A DNA stretch of 64,000 nt. Source: Halorussus ruber. Its GTDB lineage: Archaea; Halobacteriota; Halobacteria; Halobacteriales; Haladaptataceae. Shown one piece after another: positions 17,994 to 24,897 of the stretch. Position 1 is the stretch's first letter; each line of letters starts with the position of its first letter. The notes under the pieces are model-generated. The model had not been told where the DNA came from and searched no databases. It was given only the letters and a program-made list of their open reading frames with translations. Both the position numbers and the translations under genes were made by a program. The stretch lies in contig NZ_SBIT01000018.1 in the NCBI RefSeq assembly GCF_004765785.1, forward strand, positions 1 to 64,000. Reading direction: 5' to 3'.

Positions 17994-18273
17994 AGCATAT
18001 CTCTCGACGCTAGTCCTCTTGAATCCGGTGGAGCGTTCAACGCCGCGAGGCGTGTGGTTTTCCGGGTAACAGCGAGTGAAACGCGGATCGGCGAGTAACG
18101 CGAAGTTCAGGAGGTAGGACAAATAATTAATTCTTAAAGACAACAAATTATTTTCTTAAGCAATGATTAGAGTAGTTAATGGCGGATACCGACCGATAGG
18201 CACTCCGTGCGATTGGGTCTGATTCCCGCGACGCTCGACGAGGACACTCGCCCGCTCGTTCGAGCGGCCCGTA
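17994..18273. other. Intergenic region between divergent genes
   Basis: Upstream regions of the FKBP (left) and of the binding-protein gene (right). It contains an AT-rich island at 18121-18180 with two CTTAA-type motifs (AATTCTTAAAGAC and TTTTCTTAAGCAA). No coding sequence is convincing here. Confidence 0.4.
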
Positions 18274-18293
18274 CGTAACCACTACTGGTTACG
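18274..18293. promoter_or_regulatory. 20-bp dyad upstream of the molybdate-type binding protein
   Basis: CGTAACCActacTGGTTACG is a perfect 8-bp inverted repeat with a 4-base centre, centred 45 bases before the ATG at 18329. That is where a haloarchaeal regulator would sit, just upstream of the BRE/TATA region. Possibly an operator, for example of a molybdate- or tungstate-responsive regulator; the regulator is unknown. Confidence 0.45.
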
Positions 18294-18328
18294 AAATCCT
18301 TTTTCCGTATCGGATTGCAGTTACGAAC

Positions 18329-19237
18329 ATGCCGAGTCGTCGAGGAGTCCTCCGTCGCGGTGCGGGCCTGTTCGTGGCCGGGAGCGCCGCGGGCGTCGGG
18401 GCGCTAGCGGTCCGGTCGAACGCCGACGACACGAACGCCGACGGACAGACGGCTTCCGACGGCTCCGCCGCGGATGCCGACGGACCCACCGACCGCGAGC
18501 GAGGACGGGCCACCGTCCTCGTGGCCGGGAGCCTCCAGCAAATCGCCACGAAGGTCGGCGCGGCCAGCGTCGAGGCCCACGGCAGCGTGGCCTGCCGCCG
18601 ACTCCTCGAAGACGGCCTGCGCGACCCGGACGCGGTGGCGCTGGCCGACCCCCGACTGTTCTCCGGACTGACCGACCGCGTGACCTGCTTCGCAACGAAC
18701 GCGCTGGTCGTGGCCCTCCGCGAGGACCTCGCCGACGAGTACGACGACTGGCGCGCGCTCGTCTCGGACTCGGACCGCACGCTCGGTCGGACCGACCCCG
18801 AGCGCGACCCGCTGGGCTACCGGACCGTGATGGCGCTCAGACTCGCCGACCGGAACGGCGGCGGAATCGACGCCGAGGCGGTCCTCGACCGGACCAACGT
18901 CTTCCCCGAGACGGGCCTCCTCCGGACGCTGGAGGCGGGCGGCATCGACGCCGCCTTCGCCTACCGGAACATGGCGGTCGAACACGACTTGCCCTCCCTC
19001 GCGCTCCCCGACCGCATCGACTTCTCGAACCCCGAGTTCGCCGACGACTACGCCCGAGCCAGCGTGGAACTGAACGACCGGACCGTCACGGGAGCGCCGA
19101 TTCGCTACGCCGCGAACGCCCGGACTCCTCGGGGCGAGGAGTGGGTCGAGAAACTGACCGGCGCAATCGAGACACTGGAGACGAGGGGATTCGGGATTCC
19201 GGACTCGTATCCCCGCCAAATCGACGTATCAGAGTAG
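18329..19237 (+). CDS. WtpA/ModA-like oxyanion-binding protein
   Basis: A 302-residue exported binding protein. The Tat signal is SRRGVLRRGAGLFVAGSAAG near the N-terminus, followed by a disordered Asp/Ala spacer. The mature domain follows the tungstate/molybdate binder pattern: VLVAGSLQQI, VALADPRLF, TDPERDPLGYRTVMALRLAD, the hinge AFAYRNMAVEHDLPSLALPDRIDFSNPEFADDY, and a C-terminal PRGEEWVEKL. The spacing suits WtpA best. There is no lipobox and no permease or ATPase gene next to it. Supply of molybdate would fit the molybdoenzyme 1.2 kb upstream (inference). Confidence 0.78.
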   Translation: MPSRRGVLRRGAGLFVAGSAAGVGALAVRSNADDTNADGQTASDGSAADADGPTDRERGRATVLVAGSLQQIATKVGAASVEAHGSVACRRLLEDGLRDPDAVALADPRLFSGLTDRVTCFATNALVVALREDLADEYDDWRALVSDSDRTLGRTDPERDPLGYRTVMALRLADRNGGGIDAEAVLDRTNVFPETGLLRTLEAGGIDAAFAYRNMAVEHDLPSLALPDRIDFSNPEFADDYARASVELNDRTVTGAPIRYAANARTPRGEEWVEKLTGAIETLETRGFGIPDSYPRQIDVSE

Positions 19238-19271
19238 GCTCACCGCGCTCGGCAGACTCATCTACTGTGTC

Positions 19272-19403
19272 TGGGTGGACTGAAAGGGGCCGGTCGTTGG
19301 CGCATCGCGTGGTCGTCTCAGTCGGCCCTATTTCGTGGGCGCAGAACTGCGCCCGCGAAATATCCGTCTGAGCGACCGCCAGCGACCGGGGGCTTTCTAA
19401 AAC
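19272..19403 (+). repeat. Intergenic hairpin element, copy D
   Basis: The most regular full copy. Head GGTGGACTGAAAGGGGCCGG, tail AGCGACCGGGGGCTTTCTAA. Central stem TATTTCGTGGGCGCA / TGCGCCCGCGAAATA with one mismatch, outer stem CAGTCGG / CCGTCTG with one mismatch. The sequence left of the head contains one CCGAGCGC unit on the minus strand (near 19243). Confidence 0.78.
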
Positions 19404-19476
19404 GACGGTACGTCGATTACAGGAGTCGCGGTCACAGTTCCAGAACGAGGGAAATCTGAATCAGGAAGACGCCGGT

Positions 19477-19938
19477 TCACGTCTCGAAATCTGGCAAGTC
19501 GTCGGGAGCCTCGTACTCGCCTTCCCAGTCGATGTAGTTGTCTTCCAGCACGTCGCAGACGATTTGGCCGAACTCGGTCATCGCGGCGTTGATGCCCGAG
19601 ACCGTGTTCCACGAGTCGATATCGGGGTGGTACTCGCTGGCCTTCCAGTCCTCGGGGATGCCCGGCGCGTGGTAGCCAACTCGGTCGGCGAACGAGTCCC
19701 AGAAGAAGTCGTACTCCTCGAACATGTCGAGGTCCCGCGTGATGGCGAACTCGTCTTCGCCGAGGTCGGTGTGGGCGGCCCACTCGTCGAAGGCGTCGGC
19801 CCATGCGCCGTCTTCGAGGTATTCTTCGAGTTCGTCGCGCCGGTAGTCGTCGCCCTGCACGTCGGCGTCCTCGTACTGGGAGGCGTCTACTTTCGTGGAG
19901 AGCGACGGCGGCGACGGCGCGTCAACGTCGAGTGACAT
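19477..19938 (-). CDS. Conserved haloarchaeal hypothetical protein
   Basis: A 153-residue, very acidic soluble protein without signal peptide, membrane helix or cysteine motif. Aromatic-rich patches such as DMFEEYDFFWDSFADRVGYHAPGIP and DNYIDWEGEY suggest a compact alpha-helical fold. I do not recognise a characterised family; the codon pattern and the absence of long competing sense frames support it as a real gene. It stands alone between copies D and E of the hairpin element. Function unknown. Confidence 0.68.
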   Translation of the reverse strand: MSLDVDAPSPPSLSTKVDASQYEDADVQGDDYRRDELEEYLEDGAWADAFDEWAAHTDLGEDEFAITRDLDMFEEYDFFWDSFADRVGYHAPGIPEDWKASEYHPDIDSWNTVSGINAAMTEFGQIVCDVLEDNYIDWEGEYEAPDDLPDFET

Positions 19939-20056
19939 GCGCCGAGGTACGCTTTCGCTCGGGAAAAAGGTAGTCGTCGGGGACGGGAATCGTGGAAAAA
20001 CAGGTATCTCGGTCGTCTGGCGATTTCAGAAGTGGCGGGGGAAACCGGGGACGACG

Positions 20057-20190
20057 TGTTGTAGAAAGCCCCCGGTCGCTCGCGGTCGCTCCGCGGGATA
20101 TTTCCGCGCTCTCAGCACCGCCCGCGCGGAAATAGTGGCCCACGGAGCGACTGAAGTGAACGCGAGCGACCGGCCCCTTTCATCCACCCA
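20057..20190 (-). repeat. Intergenic hairpin element, copy E
   Basis: In minus orientation: tail on the left (TTGTAGAAAGCCCCCGGTCG), head on the right (CGGCCCCTTTCATCCACCC, ending 20189). Terminal arms GGTCGCTCGC and GCGAGCGACC are present in full. The central stem TATTTCCGCGC / GCGCGGAAATA is formed from bases that differ from copies C and D yet still pair. Confidence 0.77.
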
Positions 20191-20194
20191 GACG

Positions 20195-20302
20195 GTGGTC
20201 TGGAGGACCGAGCGCATCCCGGTGGTCCGTAGCACCGAGCGCGTTCTCGTGGTTTGTGGCACCGAGCGTTTGCCGGTGGAATGGTCCACCGAGCGCCCGC
20301 CC
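20195..20302. repeat. Four 27-bp direct repeats adjoining copy E
   Basis: Exactly four consecutive 27-base units, each starting GTGG and carrying ACCGAGCG at positions 13-20, from 20195 to 20302. They begin five bases beyond the head of element copy E. They match in length and core (GAGCG) the array beside copy A. No spacers separate them, so it is not a CRISPR array. Confidence 0.82.
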
Positions 20303-20358
20303 TGAATAGTCAGAATCCGCCATAGCGCTTTTGAGGCTCTCGGTAGACGTTGCTCGGG

Positions 20359-20502
20359 ATGGCACCGACGGAGTGCCCAGTCTGCGGCGGCCGAGTCCAC
20401 GAGTACGAGCGGATCGAGACGACCCATCGAGGAGACCGCTACCGGTTCTGCTCGGACGAACACAAGTCCGAGTTCGAGCGCACGCCCGAGAACTTCCTGT
20501 AG
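20359..20502 (+). CDS. YHS-like zinc mini-protein
   Basis: A 47-residue protein: MAPTECPVCGGRVHEYERIE, then a segment ending RYRFCSDEHKSEFERTPENFL. Cys6/Cys9 together with Cys31 and His35 would bind one zinc ion; FCSDEHKSEFERTPENF is the YHS/TRASH-type signature found in metal-sensing or metallochaperone domains. It is too short for usual gene-calling cut-offs, yet a clean ATG, a complete motif and a stop codon are present. Its stop codon directly abuts the stop codon of the convergent phosphatase gene. Confidence 0.75.
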   Translation: MAPTECPVCGGRVHEYERIETTHRGDRYRFCSDEHKSEFERTPENFL

Positions 20503-21894
20503 CTACTCGACCAGCGACGGCTTCTCGAAGTCCATCCCGAGGTCGTCCTCGACCCCGAGGAGAGCCGCGAGCGTCGGCGCGACCTGCCGGGCGTCTACTT
20601 CGCTCGGCACCGCCGAATCCGGTGCGGCCGGGCCGCCGAAGGCACAGATACCACCCATGTCGTCGTCAATCCGGCCGTGCGACCCGCTGATTCTCGACGG
20701 CGAGAGCGAGACGGGAGCGTTCTCCCCGAAGAAGAGTTCGCAGGGGTCGAATCCCGGCTTGGCGTGGATGTCCATGTCAGTCGCGTAGGCGGGCGGCTCC
20801 TCGTCCTCGGCCCACCAGTAGTACTGGAACCACGCGCTGGGTTCGGCCACGAGGACCAGCTCACCGGAGTTCTCGTGGTCGATGCCGTACTCGGCCTTGC
20901 CCTGCTCGCCCAGCACCTCGGCGACGCCTTCCAACTCGCCCAAGACTTCGCGGGCCTCCGAGACGGCTCCGGAATCGACGTAGACGTGCGCGGCCTGATG
21001 GTCCACCACGGCGAAGGCCTCGGAGGCCGGGATGTCCACGTCGGTTCCGGCCCCGCTTTCCTCGCCGCGCTCGCCCTCCTCGCTACCCTCGGAACGAGTC
21101 TGAAGCAGTCCGGCCTCGCGGAGCGCGCGATTCGGGAAGACCGAGGTCTCGACGCCGTGGAACCCGTACTCGCTGACGACGCTCACCGCCGTCTCGCTCC
21201 AGCGGTCGTCGCCCCGGAGGTGGTCCAGAAACTCCCCGACCATCGCGTCCACGGTTTCGACCGCCTCCAGAACTTCCTCCGAGTCCGGACCGTGGCGCTG
21301 AGCGTCGTAGTCCAGATGCGGGACGTAGACCCACAGCAGGTCGGGGTCGTAGCGCTCGACCGACTCGCGGGCCGCGGTCAGAATCCACTCGCTGGACTGC
21401 TCGTTCGCGCCCGGACCCCAGTAGTGGTGGAGCGGGAAGTGACCGTGTTCGGCCTCCAGCGCGTCGTAGAAGTCGTCGGGGTTCGTCCAGCAGTTCATCT
21501 CGATGAGGTCGTTGTTCTCGTCCTCGATGGGCGAGGGGGTCACCGCCACGTCGGCGTTCGTCCCGATGAGGTGCTGGAAGAAGAGGACGCCCGTCGTGAG
21601 CCCGGCATCGCTGGCGGCCTCCCAGATGCGCTCGCGGTCTCCTCGGTCGCGCTCCCAGAAGGCGACCGAATCCGACTCCCTATCGTACTCGCCGTTCGCC
21701 ACGTCCCCGTGGGCCGCCGGGGACTGGCCGGTCGCCAGCGTGGTCTGGACCGGAATCGTCACCGCGGGGAAGGGCGGTCGCAGGTCGGCGGCCGAGTCGC
21801 CGAGGAGGTCGGTCAGGTTCGGCGCGCGCCCGCTTCCCAGATACGCCGGGCGGAACCCGACCACGTCGAGGACGACGACGCGCTCGGCGGTCAT
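20503..21894 (-). CDS. Alkaline-phosphatase-superfamily phosphodiesterase, EboF-like
   Basis: 463 residues. It opens with VVVLDVVGFRPAYLG, where an Asp binds metal, followed by a Thr nucleophile candidate in FPAVTIPVQTTLATGQ. Other landmarks are WVYVPHLDYDAQRHGPDS, VVSEYGFHGV, FAVVDHQAAHVYVD, DIHAKPGFDPCELFF and SGSHGR. This order, including the WGP and the DIHxKPGxDPxELF motifs, is that of the nucleotide-pyrophosphatase-like protein EboF of the bacterial ebo cluster. No signal peptide is seen, so it should act in the cytoplasm. Its start overlaps the stop of the inositol-phosphate synthase gene by four bases (ATGA), implying coupled translation. Start ATG at 21894. The acidic insert SEGSEEGERGEESGAG (~270-286) is haloarchaeal. 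Substrate unknown. Confidence 0.82.
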   Translation of the reverse strand: MTAERVVVLDVVGFRPAYLGSGRAPNLTDLLGDSAADLRPPFPAVTIPVQTTLATGQSPAAHGDVANGEYDRESDSVAFWERDRGDRERIWEAASDAGLTTGVLFFQHLIGTNADVAVTPSPIEDENNDLIEMNCWTNPDDFYDALEAEHGHFPLHHYWGPGANEQSSEWILTAARESVERYDPDLLWVYVPHLDYDAQRHGPDSEEVLEAVETVDAMVGEFLDHLRGDDRWSETAVSVVSEYGFHGVETSVFPNRALREAGLLQTRSEGSEEGERGEESGAGTDVDIPASEAFAVVDHQAAHVYVDSGAVSEAREVLGELEGVAEVLGEQGKAEYGIDHENSGELVLVAEPSAWFQYYWWAEDEEPPAYATDMDIHAKPGFDPCELFFGENAPVSLSPSRISGSHGRIDDDMGGICAFGGPAAPDSAVPSEVDARQVAPTLAALLGVEDDLGMDFEKPSLVE

Positions 21895-23093
21895 GCTGTA
21901 TCCTCCAGATACCGCTCGGCGTACTCGTCCAGCAGGTCGAACTGCCGCGAGAGGTCGTGTTCCTCGACGCCCATCGGGGCCTTGAAGAACGAGGCCAGTT
22001 GGGGCTGAAGCCCGGACTCGCCGTGTTCGTCGGCGTGGGCGACGAGTCGCACCAAATCGAGGACGAGCGGCGCGGCCAGCGCCGAGTCCGACCCCTCCCA
22101 CGTGAACTGCATCGTCATCTCGGTGTCGAGAAAGCCCTCGAAGTGGATGTAGTCCCACGCGGTCTTCCAGTCGGAGAGCGAGGGCGTGTAGTCGATTCGG
22201 ACCCGGTTGTGCCCGATGTCGGGCAGAATCGAGTCGAGGACGCCCCCTTTGCTCGCCAGCTTTCCGGCCTCGTTTTCCTCGTCTTCCAGTACCTTTCCAT
22301 CGGTATTCCCGAGGATATTGTGTCCCTCCCACGACATGACTCGGAGGTTCCGCCCGGCGAACATCGGCGCGAGCGCCGACTTGACCAGCGTCTCGCCGGT
22401 CTTGGCGTCCCGACCCATGTGGGCCACGCCCTCGTCGCGGGCCACCTCTCGCAGTCCGCCGAGCGCCGACCCCGTACTCGGCGTGAAGTTGACGTAGGGG
22501 TGGCCCTCGACCAGCGCGGCGTAGGCGTAGAGCGAACTCGCCGGGAGGTCGGAATCGTCCTCGGCGACGGCTCGCTCGAACTCCTCGCGGGTGGCGTATC
22601 GCTCCGCCTCGGCCAGTTCCGGTTCGGTCGAGGCCACGTTGACCACGACGATTCTGTCGAGACCGTGGTCGCTCCGGAAGGTCTCGTAGTCGTCCCGAAT
22701 CTGGGCGACGACCTCGCCCACGCTAAAACGCTCTTCCAGTCGGTCGCGGTCGCTCAGGTCGGCGACCGCGTTGCCGCAGTTGACCGCGGTCCCGGCCCGG
22801 ATTCGGCCGTCGATTTCCCGGAGGTCGTCCGCGACCGCCTCGACCGTCTCCGAGTCCGGCACCCCGCTCTCGGAGAGGTCTCTTGCGGTCTCGACCACGC
22901 TCGTCTCTCGGATGTCGTGCCCGCCGAAGCGTAACTCCTCGACCGCCGGGAGGTCCAACTCCGAGTAGGGTCTCCTCCCCGTCACCATCCCCGTCTGGTC
23001 CGTTTCACCGCGAGCGACCGCTCTCGCCCCCGCCATCGCGGTCGTCGCCACGTTTCCCCGCGCTCCGATTAGCCACACACCTGTCTCGGTCAT
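21891..23093 (-). CDS. ino1: Inositol-3-phosphate synthase (Ino1/MIPS family)
   Basis: A 400-residue myo-inositol-1-phosphate synthase homologue, which cyclises glucose-6-phosphate with bound NAD+. The N-terminal Rossmann motif is WLIGARGNVATTAMAGARA. Family hallmarks follow: NCGNAVADL, VNVASTEPE, YVNFTPS (for NFTPS), MGRDAKTGETLVKSALAPMF, VMSWEGHNILGNTDGKVL with catalytic lysines nearby, and DYTPSLSDWKTAWDYIHFEGFL. In archaea the product feeds inositol lipids or di-inositol phosphate. Here it leads an operon with the EboF-like gene and is divergent from the EboB/E/C-like operon. I infer that it takes the place of the EboD cyclase of bacterial ebo clusters. Confidence 0.9.
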   Translation of the reverse strand: MTETGVWLIGARGNVATTAMAGARAVARGETDQTGMVTGRRPYSELDLPAVEELRFGGHDIRETSVVETARDLSESGVPDSETVEAVADDLREIDGRIRAGTAVNCGNAVADLSDRDRLEERFSVGEVVAQIRDDYETFRSDHGLDRIVVVNVASTEPELAEAERYATREEFERAVAEDDSDLPASSLYAYAALVEGHPYVNFTPSTGSALGGLREVARDEGVAHMGRDAKTGETLVKSALAPMFAGRNLRVMSWEGHNILGNTDGKVLEDEENEAGKLASKGGVLDSILPDIGHNRVRIDYTPSLSDWKTAWDYIHFEGFLDTEMTMQFTWEGSDSALAAPLVLDLVRLVAHADEHGESGLQPQLASFFKAPMGVEEHDLSRQFDLLDEYAERYLEDTA

Positions 23094-23143
23094 CCCGTAC
23101 GTAGAGGGCGGGGAGACCCTTCTGTGTTATGAGATAACTGAAA

Positions 23144-23164
23144 TATTTTCGCCGACCGAAAATA
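23144..23164. promoter_or_regulatory. Dyad in the divergent ebo-like promoter region
   Basis: TATTTTCGccgacCGAAAATA: an 8-bp inverted repeat with a 5-base centre, between the starts at 23093 (minus) and 23255 (plus). It could be a shared operator for the two divergent operons or part of their TATA elements. Confidence 0.4.
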
Positions 23165-23254
23165 CGCGCCGGAGAGGGCGCAAGCGAGGCGGTCGTCGGT
23201 ATATGTGGGATAAGTGGACGTAACGCCTTCATAACAAAGTCCGACGCGTGTCTT

Positions 23255-24064
23255 ATGCGAACGATGCGCATCATCGATCCGCACATGCACATGGTGTCCC
23301 GGTCGAGCGACGACTACGAGCGCGCTCGGCGGGCCGGAATCGAGTGCTGTATCGAACCGGCGTTCTGGAGCGGGACGGACAAGCAACACGCCGAGTCCTT
23401 TTTCGACTACTTCGAGCAGATTATCGACTTCGAGACGGAGCGCGCCGAGCGCGCCGCCGGGATGGACCACTACGTGACCATCGCGCTGGAACCCAAGGAG
23501 GCCAACTATCCCGAGATGGCCGAGCGCGTGATGGACGAGATTCCGGAGTATCTGGACCGCGAGAACGTGGTCGGGGTCGGCGAAATCGGCCTCGACCAAG
23601 GGACGGAGGAGGAAGAGTACGCCTTCCGCAGGCAACTCCGGATGGCCGAGGAGCGCGAACTCCCCGTCATCGTCCACACCCCCCACGAGAACAAGCCAGA
23701 GGGCACCGAGCGACTGGTCGAGATGATTCAGGACGAGGACGTGACCGAGGAGCGAATCGTCATCGACCACAACACCGAGAACACGGTCGAGACCTCCTTG
23801 CAGACCGACTGCTGGGTCGGGTTCACGCTCTACCCCGGCAAAATCGAGGACGAGAAGGCCATCGACCTGCTGGAGGAACACGGCACCGACAAGATGATTC
23901 TAAACAGCGCGGCCGACTGGGACCCCTCGGACCCGCTCGCGGTGCCCAAGGCCCGCGACAAGATGCTCGACAGGGGATGGGACCGCGAGGAGGTCCGGAA
24001 GGTCGTCTTCGAGAACCCCTACGAGTTTTTCGACCAGTCGCCGAACTTCGACTACGAGCCCTGA
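23255..24064 (+). CDS. TatD-like metallohydrolase, EboB-like
   Basis: A 269-residue TIM-barrel amidohydrolase. Metal ligands: His10 and His12 in IIDPHMHM, a Glu in VGEIGLDQ, His in VIVHTPHENK, His in VIDHNTENTV and Asp in NSAADWDPSDP. The stretches SRSSDDYERARRAGIECCIE, PAFWSG and VTIALEPKEANYPEMAERVMD are those of the EboB subgroup rather than of TatD DNases, so DNA is probably not the substrate. The likely substrate is the small cyclised metabolite of this cluster (inference). First gene of a three-gene operon; five bases separate it from the next gene. The ATG at 23264 is an alternative start. Confidence 0.85.
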   Translation: MRTMRIIDPHMHMVSRSSDDYERARRAGIECCIEPAFWSGTDKQHAESFFDYFEQIIDFETERAERAAGMDHYVTIALEPKEANYPEMAERVMDEIPEYLDRENVVGVGEIGLDQGTEEEEYAFRRQLRMAEERELPVIVHTPHENKPEGTERLVEMIQDEDVTEERIVIDHNTENTVETSLQTDCWVGFTLYPGKIEDEKAIDLLEEHGTDKMILNSAADWDPSDPLAVPKARDKMLDRGWDREEVRKVVFENPYEFFDQSPNFDYEP

Positions 24065-24069
24065 GACCG

Positions 24070-24897
24070 ATGGATTTCGGATTCTCCGCGAACGCGTTTC
24101 AGGAGTACGGACCGGTAGAGACGGTCGAAGTGCTGGCCGACATCGGATACGACGGCGTGGAACTGCTGTTCGGCGGGTCCCACCTCCACCCAGACGACAC
24201 CGACGAGGCCGACGTCGCCGCGGTCCGAGACGCGCTGGACGACACCGGCCTCGAAGTCAGCAACTGCAACGCGTTCATGGTGACGGCCGAGGATTTCCAG
24301 CACCCGTCCTACATCGAGGAGAACGCCGAGTACCGTCAACAACGCGTCGATTACACCCGGAAGGCGCTCGAACTGGCCGACGACTTCGACGCGGACCACG
24401 TCTCCATCCAACCCGGCGGGCCGATTCCCGAGGGGCAGTCCCGCGAGTGGGGAATGGAAACGTTCGCACAGAGCCTGAACGAGGTGATTCCGACCGCCGA
24501 GCGATTGGGAGTGGACGTTTTGGTCGAGCCGGAACCCGACCTGCTCGTCGAGACGACCGACCAGTTCCTCGACTTTGTGGAGATGGTCGATTCGGAAGCT
24601 GTCGGCTGTAATTTCGACGCCGGACACCTGTTCTGCGTCGGCGAGGACCCCGCAACAGCGGTCGAAACCCTCGGACCCTATACCCCTCACTACCACGTCG
24701 AGGACATCCCCGAGGACCGGTCGCACGAACACACCCAACTCGGGGATGGCGCGATGGACATCGACGGCTTCCTCGAAGCGGTGGACGACTCGGGCTACGA
24801 GGGGTTCGTCACGGTCGAACTCTACCCGTATCAGGAGACCGCCGAGGAGACCGCCCGCGAGTCCTACGCCTACCTCGAAGACCACGGGTGGGTGTGA
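24070..24897 (+). CDS. Sugar-phosphate isomerase/epimerase (xylose-isomerase-like TIM barrel), EboE-like role
   Basis: A 275-residue AP-endonuclease-2/xylose-isomerase-like barrel: FSANAFQEYGPVETVEVLADIGYDGVELLF, EVSNCNAFM, VLVEPEPDLLVET, NFDAGHLFC, HYHVEDIPEDRSHEHTQLGDG and VTVELYPYQ. Metal ligands are the conserved Glu, Asp, His and Glu in those strands. Enzymes of this fold isomerise or epimerise sugars and cyclitols. The gene occupies the slot held by the TIM-barrel EboE in bacterial ebo clusters, although it is shorter than EboE. It starts five bases after the EboB-like gene, and its stop codon abuts the next start. A paralog (28877-29725) lies 4 kb downstream. Confidence 0.85.
   Translation: MDFGFSANAFQEYGPVETVEVLADIGYDGVELLFGGSHLHPDDTDEADVAAVRDALDDTGLEVSNCNAFMVTAEDFQHPSYIEENAEYRQQRVDYTRKALELADDFDADHVSIQPGGPIPEGQSREWGMETFAQSLNEVIPTAERLGVDVLVEPEPDLLVETTDQFLDFVEMVDSEAVGCNFDAGHLFCVGEDPATAVETLGPYTPHYHVEDIPEDRSHEHTQLGDGAMDIDGFLEAVDDSGYEGFVTVELYPYQETAEETARESYAYLEDHGWV

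Noticed and set aside
20195-20302. CRISPR array
   Set aside because: The 27-bp units follow each other directly, with no unique spacers, and there are no cas genes in the window.
23255-24064. TatD DNase
   Set aside because: It has the fold, but the sequence signatures and the neighbourhood fit the EboB subgroup; a DNA-degradation role is not supported.
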